Source of the DNA: Persicaria tinctoria
Lineage: Eukaryota; Streptophyta; Magnoliopsida; Caryophyllales; Polygonaceae
Assembly: GCA_037127255.1 (NCBI GenBank)
Contig: JBANSL010000008.1
Coordinates: 38,019,373-38,083,372, forward strand
Direction: 5' to 3'
DNA length: 64,000 bases
In this document: piece after piece, positions 22,433 through 31,792 of the stretch
Numbering within the stretch: position 1 is the first letter of the stretch
How the letters are laid out: each line of letters opens with the position of its first letter
Translations under genes and position numbers: made by a program
The notes under the pieces: generated by a model
Database searches by the model: none
Told to the model about the DNA's origin: nothing
Seen by the model: only the letters and a program-made list of their open reading frames with translations

Positions 22433-23862
22433 ATACTTTCATTTGTCGTTCAGGGGAAGGAATCAAAACTTTCAACATATTAGATTCATTCTTATATGTC
22501 CCTGCAGTCAATTACTATCCTCGAAAAGGTACTAATGTCACAGATCCATGCATGTGCAATTAAAAAGCAACATGTACTCACAAAAGGAGGGTAATGCAAA
22601 AACAATTCATGTGACAAAGCAACAATAATCAAGAGGACTTTAATTTAAGCTCAAATAAGGAGTAGAGTGGTAAAAGGCTAAAGGTGGGCAATTTTTGGCA
22701 ATGTGGTGCTAATGATCCGGGGAAATGGAGTATTTCCAAACCTTTCATACCACACTCCTTTTTCTTACGATTCATCACCTTTCATAATGCTTTTATCAAT
22801 AATAATGTTTTTACCTCTCTAACCTCAGCACTACCTTCTCGCGAGTCACAAACATAGGTGTCATGAATGGCCCCGGATACTTAGTGCTTTGGACTCCTCA
22901 CATGTCTGTCCCATCACGCCAAACTATTATCTCACCGAGCAGGGTCGATCTACCTTTATCTCTTAAGGTGATCAGATTTTTTCTCACTCATTAAATTTTC
23001 CATATATTTCGAACATTCTCCTACCAAACTCCAATAATGATAATAACAACACAACAACCATATAACATCTCCATAATGTAACATCATTCTCAACATAATC
23101 CCCGGATAGGAAATAAGGTAAATAATGGCAAATATTTAGATCATGTGGAGCAATTTATGAAATAAGGCATATTATGGCTTTTATGATGCATATAAGCATA
23201 GGTAAGGCTAGGATATAACAATGAGTATTATATGGAAATATAAAGTCCTCCATCATCTTATCATGCAACATGTCAAAAGCAACTTTAAATTTTACCTCCT
23301 TTCATGGTTTTCAATAAAATATGCACTTCATTGTGACTTCCCTTTACAAGGCAATTTCATGCTATATCTCTAATGAATCCAATTTTGCATCGTCGAGTTC
23401 AATAAAAGCTTCCATGACATTAATCAAAAAATTTCAATGGGGGTCATTTTTTCAAACTTTCGGAAAACATGCATATAAGCACATAAATCAATAATGAATT
23501 CCAAAATAGTCATGTAGCAATTCAAGAAATAAACCTTAAATATGCACACATAATGTCAAATAAAACCAAATTTGCATAAAGTAAGCCCTTCCCCCACCCC
23601 ATACTTAAACATTACAGTGTCCTCACTGTATAAAAACAAGGATAGAGAAAGAAACTCACTAGACATGGCTTCAAAAACTCGATTGAACATGCCTGGGCCG
23701 AGTCCAATTTAGCTTGGTTCTATCCCCAGAGACCTGAAAAATATAGAAGACATATACCCACAATAGAAAAACTAAAAATGTTCAAAACCAAAAACAAACA
23801 AAAAGCAGCAATGTCTAAAAGTCCCAAAAAGTAAATGTCTTATTACAAGCTCTAGATTTTAT
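22433..23862 (-). other. Noncoding 3' spacer of element C
   Basis: Colinear with the spacer of A. It holds conserved blocks at about 22699-22730 (GTGGTGCTAATGATCCGGGG on the plus strand) and 23139-23153 (ATCATGTGGAGC). A polypurine-like motif at 23587-23628 reads GAGGACACTGTAATG then TTTAAGTATGGGG on the minus strand. No ORF is present. Confidence 0.6.
23587..23628 (-). promoter_or_regulatory. Internal polypurine-like motif of element C
   Basis: On the minus strand CAGTGAGGACACTG is followed by TTTAAGTATGGGGTGGGGG. It duplicates the pattern of the terminal tract about 1.2 kb away. Confidence 0.5.
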
Positions 23863-23878
23863 AGTCGCTAGGCCGACT
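23863..23878 (-). other. Conserved hairpin after the C ORF
   Basis: AGTCG-GCCTAG-CGACT followed by TATAAAA on the minus strand, 14 nt after the stop codon. Sequence and position equal the element A hairpin although the ORFs before it differ. Confidence 0.6.
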
Positions 23879-23892
23879 TTCTCCATTACGCA

Positions 23893-24747
23893 TTAGCCTG
23901 GCTCATCTTTGTCCGGAGGTATAGTTGGATCTGGTGGTTCCTCCGGTGGTGGGAAGCGTGGGATGTCATCCGGGGGCATCATGTGAAGAAGCTTACATCT
24001 CCCCGAGTGAATGCTCCATGGCTCAACCCATTTATCTTCCTGGGCTCCAATTGGCATGCATAAAGGAAGATATAAAGAAAATATACATACCTCATCATTA
24101 TACCTCTTCCCCTTCATTGGTTGATTTGTTTTCTCGTCTCCACCACAGCAAAACGGTGGAGTAGGAAGAGAAATTTCCACCTCATCACGCGGAGCTTCAT
24201 GCCACTTTGCTAGGACCCCATACTTGAATATGAACATCAGTTGCTCAAAATCATCGGGGATGACCTTCACCTTGTAAGGTAAAAGCGACTTTGAAACACC
24301 ATGGGCAACGACGTCTGGATTTTGCATTGGTAGCTCTTCTTCTTCTTGGGATCCTTGAAAAGATTCTTCAAAGATAGATAGCGGAGTGGATATTGAAATA
24401 GAGGAAGAACATACCTGGATATGTGTGGTACATACGATTTCGGTTGGTGTTTCTAGATCAGTTCCTCCAGAAGGTGTATATGTCGAGTCCAGGTAGTCGA
24501 TGTCGACTGGCTCATAGAAGGGGACTTTGTCAAACCAACTTGTCATTGTCGGTTTGGGTGATTCAGTGTGATGTTCCCGTCTACGCCAGATATCCAATTG
24601 TTCTTCGAGCCGGCGGGATTCGGCGGCATCGGCATCCGTGCGGTGGGTTAATTCCGCCGTCTCTTGTTCTATCTCCGCTTTCCGTTGGCGAAGCTCTGCT
24701 ATCTTAGCGTCCATATCATATGCGCCTTGCATTCCAGAACATCGCAT
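23893..24747 (-). CDS. Sole ORF of element C: coiled-coil protein of unknown function
   Basis: 284 codons from the ATG at 24747, about 64 nt after the primer site, with no internal stop. Residues 12-55 form a strongly charged heptad-like helix (KIAELRQRKAEIEQETAEL). The middle is acidic and Ser/Thr-rich; its stretch VDIDYLDST is encoded by GTCGATGTCGAC. A more compact part follows (VKVIPDDFEQLMFIFKYGVL) and then a Pro-rich tail (PPPEEPPDPTIPPDKDEPG). It shows no capsid core, zinc knuckle or pol motif that I recognise. The intact frame between a primer site and polypurine tract suggests that it is or was translated. A gag-like role is only a guess. Confidence 0.6.
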   Translation of the reverse strand: MRCSGMQGAYDMDAKIAELRQRKAEIEQETAELTHRTDADAAESRRLEEQLDIWRRREHHTESPKPTMTSWFDKVPFYEPVDIDYLDSTYTPSGGTDLETPTEIVCTTHIQVCSSSISISTPLSIFEESFQGSQEEEELPMQNPDVVAHGVSKSLLPYKVKVIPDDFEQLMFIFKYGVLAKWHEAPRDEVEISLPTPPFCCGGDEKTNQPMKGKRYNDEVCIFSLYLPLCMPIGAQEDKWVEPWSIHSGRCKLLHMMPPDDIPRFPPPEEPPDPTIPPDKDEPG

Positions 24748-24810
24748 GCACCTATGAAGTAACTCAAAAAGAAAAGTGAGATCTGACTACCTAAGGCGCG
24801 AATGATTGCT

Positions 24811-24829
24811 TCCCCGGCAACGACGCCAA
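24811..24829 (-). promoter_or_regulatory. Primer-binding site of element C (tRNA-Asp type)
   Basis: TTGGCGTCGTTGCCGGGGA on the minus strand, 2 nt after the LTR. It matches the 3' end of plant tRNA-Asp except for one base, as in Athila/Tat elements. Confidence 0.75.
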
Positions 24830-24831
24830 TT

Positions 24832-25876
24832 TGTTGTAGGAGGAAATCGAGTTCAAAATATAAAAAACATAAATCAAAGCAAACCAGATTTCGTCCCTTG
24901 CAAATGATTACAAGACTCCCTCCCTATGCAGTAGTGGGAAGTCAGGATCAATCCACGAGGAAGGGTGTCAGCGGATCTCAAGTAGTTGTAAATCTCACAG
25001 ACAAAATAACAGAAAGACAGAAATAATAAAGCAAAGCAAACAAAAGCAGAAAATAAAGCAAGGACACAGAAGCTACTCGATATCGACAAAGACAGAAACT
25101 TTAAATTGCAAATTCTCGAACACAAAACTCAGATTTTCAATGAAATAAATCAATATATTAAAAGACTTTCAAAGCCAGGGTATCAACACCAACACGATAA
25201 CCATGCAAAGTAACACATAAAGGCATAAAAGATCATGCTTTCCATCAAATAACTTTCGTTATTAACAAATAGGAATATAGAGGCTTTCGCATAAACCCTA
25301 ATTGTTACTAACCCTTTTCGCATAATTAACCCAAGTTGCATTAAGATCACTTTCGCATCAATAATACAAACAAGGATCACCTTCAAATCTCGCAAAAGAA
25401 TCATGCTCATAGGGATAGAAGATGAATTACATAAAAAGATCGTACCTTTACCGCATTACCTTACATGGCTACCGTCAGGCTCACCCCAGCCCTAGAAGTG
25501 GGTGGACTACTCGCTCTTCATCGCAATAGCAGACATCTTTGATGAAAAAGAACTAACTTGCATTAATAAACTCAAACTTACAACCTCTTCTCATTCTCTC
25601 TCTATGTAACTAATTGTCTCTGAAATTGAATGAATAAAATCCAGCTCCTAAGGCTTTGTTTATATGCTTCCAACCCTTGCTAACCAAAGTAAGAAAGTCT
25701 GTCTATATCTATATCTAAATATCTAAAGGCTTAAAGATAAATAAATGGAATAAAGGAATTAAATCAACTACGATTATATCTAAAGTGGATAAATCTTCCT
25801 TGGACTTGATAGATATTGATAGATGTGGATAGAATTTGGTCTCGAAAATATCTCCATTGGATTCGGGATAGAAACT
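24832..25876 (-). repeat. 5' LTR of element C, truncated
   Basis: It matches 20768 to about 21812 of the 3' LTR and then stops at GGGATAGAAACT, where integrase sequence of element E resumes. About 590 bases of the U3 start, including the GTCGATATCGAC array, are missing. Confidence 0.8.
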
Positions 25877-26617
25877 TGGAACTCAGTTGAATTTCAGTAC
25901 TACTTTTAATCCTCAGACAAATGGTCAGTCAGAGAGGATAATCCAGACACTGGAGATATGCTAGGAGCCTGTGTTATGGATAGACCGACAGATTGAGAGA
26001 CTAGTTTGATTCTGATTGAGTTCACCTACAACAACAACAACAACAACTGACATTCATCCATAAAGATGGCTCCTTTTGAAGCCCTCTATGGATGGAAGTG
26101 TCAATCGCTAGTGTGTTGAGATGCTGCGACTGATGCTATCCATATAGATCATGAGCTGTTAGAGAAGACAGCTGTAGAAGTTATGATGATGAGGCAACGA
26201 ATGTTGACCACTCAGAGTCGCCAAAATTCTTATGCTGACCCTAGGCATAGAGAGGTCCACTTTGAGGTGGGCGACAAGGTGTTCGTGAAAGTGTTACCCA
26301 CGAAGGGAGTCTTCCGTTTCGGAAAGCGAGGGAAGCTGAACCATCGATATGTCGGGCCATTTAAGATTCTGCAATGTGTAGGCAATGTGGGTTACCGCTT
26401 TGCTCTGCCTCCGTTAGCTCATCTAGTATATGACGTCTTCCATGTATCATTGCTATGGAAGTACGTGCCTGACCCAAATCACATTTTAGCTATGAGGTCC
26501 GCCCCATCGGAACCTATAATGCGAAATAAGAACAAGGTCCCAATGGAAGGAACGTCTAAGCAAGGTCTTAAGCTTTACACCTTAGATCCCATTACCGAGG
26601 CTGATGAACAGGAGTAA
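25877..26617 (+). pseudogene. integrase (3' part) and chromodomain-like tail of element E
   Basis: It resumes at a degenerate GTQLNFSTTFNPQTNGQSERIIQTLE-type stretch with the catalytic Glu. An ACA repeat (about 26027-26046) is followed by the MAPFEALYG motif. The open frame 26183-26617 has the GDKVFVKV and GKLNHRYVGPF module and DVFHVSLLWKY. A degraded chromodomain-like end (MRNKNKVPMEGT) follows. At the junction one base is missing relative to the expected LGT codons. Confidence 0.7.
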
Positions 26618-27019
26618 GCTACACTGAAAAAGTTGTGCAACATCAAGCTTTTTAGTAATTCCTTTATGCTAGTACGCTCTAGCATTTCCATAAAGGGAGT
26701 CAATGGACAAGTATTTCCGATAAACTCCATATCTAGCAATCAAAATTCCAGTATTGTTATTCTAAGTAGTGAATTTTGGATTCATCTTTACAACCTTACC
26801 GGTTGAAGTCAAAGTGGGGAATTGGTGTGCGAATTGGTAATATTCTAACGTTGACTACCATATAAGCTTTGCACACTTCCCTACTAATATTCCTTTCATG
26901 TTATATAGTCAACTCTAGTATGTTGATACTTCTGATTCCATATCAAGTTGGTCAACCCGTGTTTTTATAGCTATCGAAAAAGAGTCGGGAAGCGCTCCAT
27001 ATAGACACTAGAAGGGCTA
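26618..27019. other. Sequence between the E pol end and the D remnant LTR
   Basis: No ORF. It is probably 3' untranslated sequence of element E. It shows no resemblance to the first 339 bases of the E LTR, which would be expected here had D inserted cleanly. Confidence 0.4.
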
Positions 27020-27209
27020 TAATGCGTCACCAACCCATGTCTCATCCTCAGATCCACAGTTACCTGAAATAATCAATAAAAGTGTGTAGATTCCGACTCC
27101 ACCAACAAAATTATAAGAGCAAATATGAAATTGTACTTAAACCATGCATGATATGCATCATAACTAAACTAAATTCATCCTATTATGACCATCTAAATGC
27201 ATGCTATCA
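27020..27209 (-). repeat. 3' LTR remnant of element D (190 bp)
   Basis: It matches about 33022-33211 of the 5' LTR closely, starting TGATAGCATGC on the minus strand after the polypurine tract, and breaks off at TAATGCG. About 1.2 kb of this LTR is deleted. Confidence 0.8.
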
Positions 27210-27242
27210 AAATCCCCCACACTTAAGCTTTTGCTTGTCCTA
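27210..27242 (-). promoter_or_regulatory. Terminal polypurine tract of element D
   Basis: On the minus strand AGGACAAGCAAAAGC is followed by TTAAGTGTGGGGG and then the LTR start. Confidence 0.7.
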
Positions 27243-28448
27243 AAAACAAATATATAATTAATCATCCCACAAATAAGATCTTCATGCTATAGTTTTAGAA
27301 AAGCAACATCAAGTAATAGGAGACATGAATAAGAGAACCAATATCCTAGCAAATATATGAGTGATCCAATAGTAAAGGCAAATTTAATCCATCCTCACCG
27401 GGATAATGTGTTTCACTCAAGCTCTCATGTGTTTAGGCTTTGAAGTCCAACTCTCAACTCAATCTTAAATGCTCCATACACCCTGAAAGTTATCACTTGC
27501 AATCAACATCATGAGGGCTTTTATAGGGTTTTAATGGGGCTTTGGTTGAAACATAAGGCATGAGAAATATTTAGGCTTGTGGTGCTAAAAAAGCGGGAAA
27601 AAAGAACAACAACCAACCTGAAAAACATCAAAACTTCCATACTTCGCAAACCATTCCAATAACATAAACTCCAATACACATCAATAAGCACTCTTCGATT
27701 TCAATATCCATACAACTCGTGCATTTTTTTTCATTATGATGACTTCTTTTCTTTTATTTTATGGTTACTTTTGCCCCTAGGTGAATTTTATCCCCCCTAG
27801 GTCCAAGCTTACAAGACGTTTCCTCATAAGTGAATTTTATCCTCCTTAGGCCCCTAGTAATAAGTCATCTCTATTATGCAAGAAAGGGTTTCCTTATTTC
27901 GGCTATGCCTCTCACAATGCACAACCATACATACATAATCTCTACTCAAAGCAACTCCAACATATAGATTTTTCACCAATTCTCCTTCTAATTCCTGGAT
28001 GGGGTCATGCTAATCATTGGCTATGATATATTTTTGTGGAGCTATATAAAACAAATAGGCTTTAAGGCTCAAATGGGATTCAAGAAAAGGATAATGCAAA
28101 GGATAGATAAGGTATAATACGGCTAAAGAAAACATGCCTCAATCATTTGATATTCACAAGCAACAAACATGTGCAATACGGTCATGAAAAACAAGCAAAT
28201 GAAGAGTATAATCACACAATAATAGCAAAAGGGAATAATATGTAAAGTCCCTATAAGGCCAAAATAAAACTCACAAGGGTTATATATATATATTTTTTAG
28301 ATTTCAATTTAACCTCAACTATGAACCATACTTGCTAAATTATACTCTCAAATCATGCTCCTAAAATCATTTTCAAGAAATTCAATCAAATCATGGGATT
28401 TATGCAATAAGATCATAAAAATAAATTAGAGGACAAACTAAACCAAGA
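27243..28448 (-). other. Noncoding 3' spacer of element D (distal part)
   Basis: No ORF. It holds weaker versions of the conserved spacer blocks: TTGTGGTGCTAAAA-AGCGGGAAAA at about 27576-27604 and TTTGTGGAGCTA at about 28033-28045. The spacer continues at 30035-30185 beyond the inserted sequence. Confidence 0.5.
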
Positions 28449-28466
28449 TGGGTATCTTTAATAACA

Positions 28467-30034
28467 AATATGCTCCAACTCCAAGCTCTTCCTAAATTCT
28501 CATATACCGACATTTGCCTCTGACTTCTCTCTAAAACCTAGAGAGACAATGAAAGATGGAAAATCACCTCCTCACCATTCTACAACAAATAACACCAACA
28601 ATCCACCACCACATGGGGAACAATCGAGATGTAAAAATCTCAACCCCAAATGGCATATCTAAAACAACAAACTGGGCAACCGCCAACATCTTTAACCACC
28701 ACATGGGGAACAATCGAGATGTAAAATCTCAACCCCAAATCCAAAACAACAACAAACTGGGCAACCCCAAAATCTTTAAGGGTTATCCCCTTCAATAATA
28801 GGGGAAATCCCCCGCCACCACCCCGTGTACTACATAATTTGTAATTCTCGGACACCGGAACCCCTTTCAACATACAATACATCTCAAACACCAAATAAAA
28901 CAAAAATCGACAAATCTTTAGAATATTCTCAACAGAAGTGCTAGAGATGGATTTTTCTCTGTCTTCTCGCAAAATCCATGGTAACCATAGATCTCAATCG
29001 CTCCATCTGAACATCATCACACCACCCACAGCCCACCACCGGATTCCGTTGATCTCTGGCACACCACTAAGATCTCCACCAAACCTGATTTGAGGCCATC
29101 TCATAAAACCTCTGAAACTCGTAGATCCGATGCCTCCTAACCATCCAAGACATTTGAATACTTTGTTTCTTGTTTGATCTAGCCTGCCATGGCAAAAGAA
29201 CACAAAAGCCCCAAAATTTTCATTCACAAGAACCCTAAAAAATCAATTAGTTAACATCGATGGCAACTTCGTTACCTGGGTTTGTCGTTCCTTTGATCAA
29301 ATTCACTTCTTCGATGTTCGGTGATTGTGGTTGTATCTTGGCCCTTTGTTGCCGTCCGTTATCCTAGAGACTTCCATCATCGCCGCCCTTCTCCACCGCT
29401 TCACCATCTCTCTTCATCTCTTACAACGTTTTTTTGACCTATTTACTTAAATTAATAATATTAATTGCACATCATCCACATGGGCCTATGATCCAAAAAA
29501 AAAAAAATTAGAAACCTTTATATTTTCTTCAACAACCGACTAAAAGTTATATACTCCGGTATCATACTAAATTCTTCGAATGATCTAAGAGTCTTTCTCT
29601 TATCTAAAATTTCAATTTTATATCATGTCACAAAGATTTTGCCCCGACATTTTCTAGAGTTTATGTTTGCTTGTTTCTAGCGATGGTATTTATTTGAGCT
29701 TTGTGGTCTCTCCTTTGCCGCCGCGCGAGAGGTCGTGGACGTGATCGAGATCTGACGGCTCCCTATGGACCGAGTCCAAATCTGAGTTCTCCACTTTGTT
29801 CCCCAGGGATTCCCTGCGTTACCTCTACCAACTGTTAGAAGAGTTGATTCACACTGTCCCGGTTCCAACTTCGTTCCCCTTCGCTGGTTTCGGCCTTCGT
29901 TCTCTAGAGTATTTGTGGTGGTTTTGTCTGTATTTTCTGTTCTTTCATAACGATTTGTCCGTTGCCGTTCTTTCGGCCTCTCGTCTCACCGGGCATATCC
30001 GGTGAGTCGAATTCTTTCCAGTTCAAAAACAAAT
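28467..30034. mobile_element. Unidentified 1.57 kb insertion in element D
   Basis: It is flanked by perfect 18-bp direct repeats TGGGTATCTTTAATAACA (28449-28466 and 30035-30052), so I read it as an insertion with target-site duplication. The length of the duplication points to target-primed retrotransposition. The right end has a short A-rich stretch (TTCAAAAACAAAT). Inside are two GC-rich gene-like 5' regions facing away from each other (minus about 29440 to 28994; plus about 29640-30005) and a tandem duplication. No RT, transposase or known gene is recognised. Confidence 0.55.
28606..28780. repeat. Tandem duplication of about 90 bp
   Basis: The two copies start CCACCACATGGGGAACAATC at 28606 and 28696. 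They differ by small indels. Confidence 0.8.
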
Positions 30035-30185
30035 TGGGTATCTTTAATAACACCTAAATGCAATGCATGATATTTTTGTGATTTTTTTAAATGTGATATA
30101 TGAGTAAAAATAAATATTAAAACATAAATAAACATGATAAAATAAGTAAACATGATATGCAAATTCTATCTATATGCAATGCAAT

Positions 30186-30221
30186 CCCTCCCCCACACTT
30201 AAACCTTTCATTGTCCTTAAT
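30186..30221 (-). promoter_or_regulatory. Internal polypurine-like motif of element D
   Basis: On the minus strand AAGGACAATGAAAGG then TTTAAGTGTGGGGGAGGG, about 230 bases after the hairpins, the same spacing as in A and C. Confidence 0.5.
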
Positions 30222-30449
30222 GAATCATAAAAGACAAAAAAAAAAACATAGAGGAAGAGATGAATGAAATACTCACAATGTGGTGGATGGGTCTCTATAC
30301 GTCGGATCTGAGAATTGCGGCGGGTTAAAGGCGGCAACCTTTCCTAAAAGGGTAGTCTATCCAAAAACTCCAAACAACTATCTAATGCCTAATGGAAAAC
30401 CTAATTTATTGAAAAGAAAACTTGCTAACTAGGAATAGAAATAACTAAA

Positions 30450-30504
30450 ACTTACCTCGGGTTGCCTCCCGGGAAGCGCCTTTCTTTAATGTCATTGACC
30501 TGAC
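30450..30504 (-). promoter_or_regulatory. Double hairpin plus splice-donor-like site, element D
   Basis: Minus strand: GTCA-GGTCAA-TGAC then ATTAAA (30504-30491), followed by GCGCTTCCCGGGAGGCAACC (CGGG-AGGCAA-CCCG stem-loop at 30471-30458) and GAGGTAAGT with GTAAGT at 30455-30450. Element H has the same two-hairpin-plus-GTAAGT arrangement. Confidence 0.6.
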
Positions 30505-30644
30505 TTATTCTCAATTTTAAGATCTTAACAATCAGATATCGTCAAAGCCCTCAGTAGCCTATCATATTCATGTGCACACATCTTACAAAGAACTTCATAG
30601 CACAATAAATTGAAAGCATAAAATGTGGAACTCAAGAACCCTTT

Positions 30645-31673
30645 CTATCTATCAAAGAGTCTAGCATGACTCTCTACAGAAGGAATATGATACCAGCAGC
30701 ACAGTTCCGCTGGTAGCTTTTCAAAATAGCAATCAAAAGGATCAACATAACCACCATTACCTTCAAAATTGCAAAATTTTACCTTTATTACCTTTTGAGC
30801 CTCGGCTGATGGCTCTAGACTTGATTCATCAATGGACAAGCTCAGAATGGATGTTGCAGATGAAGTAGGAGACACATGACATGTAACCTCATGCATCGAC
30901 TCATGAGATTCCAAGTCAGGAAGCACTAGACCATCTCCTCCATCATCAAGAAAATTATCATTGTCTGCAACCAATTCCTTCTCATCCGGCATGTCATTGT
31001 CATGTTGAAACCACATAGGAGGGAATGAACTAAGTGTAATGACTTCGATAGGGTCTTCCATTCTTGCATCCTTTAAAGCCTCAAGGGGTGGTGGGGTGGA
31101 TTTCACAAAATCAAGAGAAGAAGACGTCGATGGGGGCTCATTAGTAGCAGTGCAGCGGCCGCCGCCCTCCTGCGGCGGTTACCGCTCCTTAGAATTTTCA
31201 CCCTCCGTTACGACTTCAACTGCTTCTTCTAAGCCCTTTTCCTTCTCACCTTTTGCACTTAAAATTTGAATGAGTTTGTTCATCTGATTCTCCAAGTTCT
31301 TACTGCTATTAGCTTGCTCTTGCAACACTTGTGTAAGGCTATGGAATGGATCCTCCAGGTATGTGACAGAGTTCTCCATTGGCGGAGGAGACGTGGTGAG
31401 CAATTCTTCTTGTGCAACGTGGTAATCCATATAACAGAAAAAATCCCACAATCCCGACAATCCTCCTTACCGCTTCAGGCCTCCGTTACTCAGGTGCTCA
31501 GCAAGCGCTCGTGTCTCAACCGCCATCCCATCAATTATGCACAAAATCATATCTCGGATGTTGAATTGATAACCCAATGAACCAAGTTCGTCAACATACT
31601 CATGCAATCTACTAAAGTATTGGTGAAAGTTCTCACCTTCAAACTGCGCTAATCGCAACATCTTCAAAAAGTT
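30645..31673 (-). pseudogene. gag-like ORF of element D
   Basis: A single frame with two in-frame stops (31469-31467 and about 31181-31179). The N-terminal third (FEGENFHQYFSRLHEYVDEL) resembles the gag helical core of Athila/Tat elements, where the wording is usually EGES..AWERFK.LL. A likely coiled segment follows (about 31380-31230, QEQANSSKNLENQMNKLIQI). The C-terminal part is acidic and Ser-rich and has no zinc knuckle. A GCGGCCGC octamer (31155-31162), also found in the LTR, lies between the two stops. Absence of pol marks D as dependent on another element. Confidence 0.55.
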
Positions 31674-31684
31674 AGTAGGAAGGG

Positions 31685-31714
31685 TGTTGTGAACCGTAAG
31701 ATAGGTTCACAACA
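31685..31714 (-). other. Leader hairpin downstream of the D primer site
   Basis: An 11-bp perfect stem (TGTTGTGAACC with GGTTCACAACA) and an 8-nt loop, about 55 nt after the primer site and before gag. A dimerisation or packaging role would fit its position but is inference. Confidence 0.5.
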
Positions 31715-31770
31715 AAGTTAGATATATAAACAAAAATTAATAAATACACACAACAAAGAAATAAACTTGA

Positions 31771-31790
31771 TTCCCCGGCAACGACGCCAA
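31771..31790 (-). promoter_or_regulatory. Primer-binding site of element D (tRNA-Asp type)
   Basis: TTGGCGTCGTTGCCGGGGAA on the minus strand, 2 nt after the LTR end TCATCA. Confidence 0.75.
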
Positions 31791-31792
31791 TT

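Larger units (their letters stand above)
20768..25876 (-). mobile_element. Element C: non-autonomous Athila/Tat-like retroelement
   Basis: On the minus strand: truncated 5' LTR (25876-24832), tRNA-Asp-type primer site, one 284-codon ORF, hairpin, 1.47 kb noncoding spacer, polypurine tract and full 3' LTR (22403-20768). There is no protease, RT or integrase. It lies in the integrase of element E. The outer 590 bases or so of the 5' LTR and any target duplication are missing. Confidence 0.8.
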
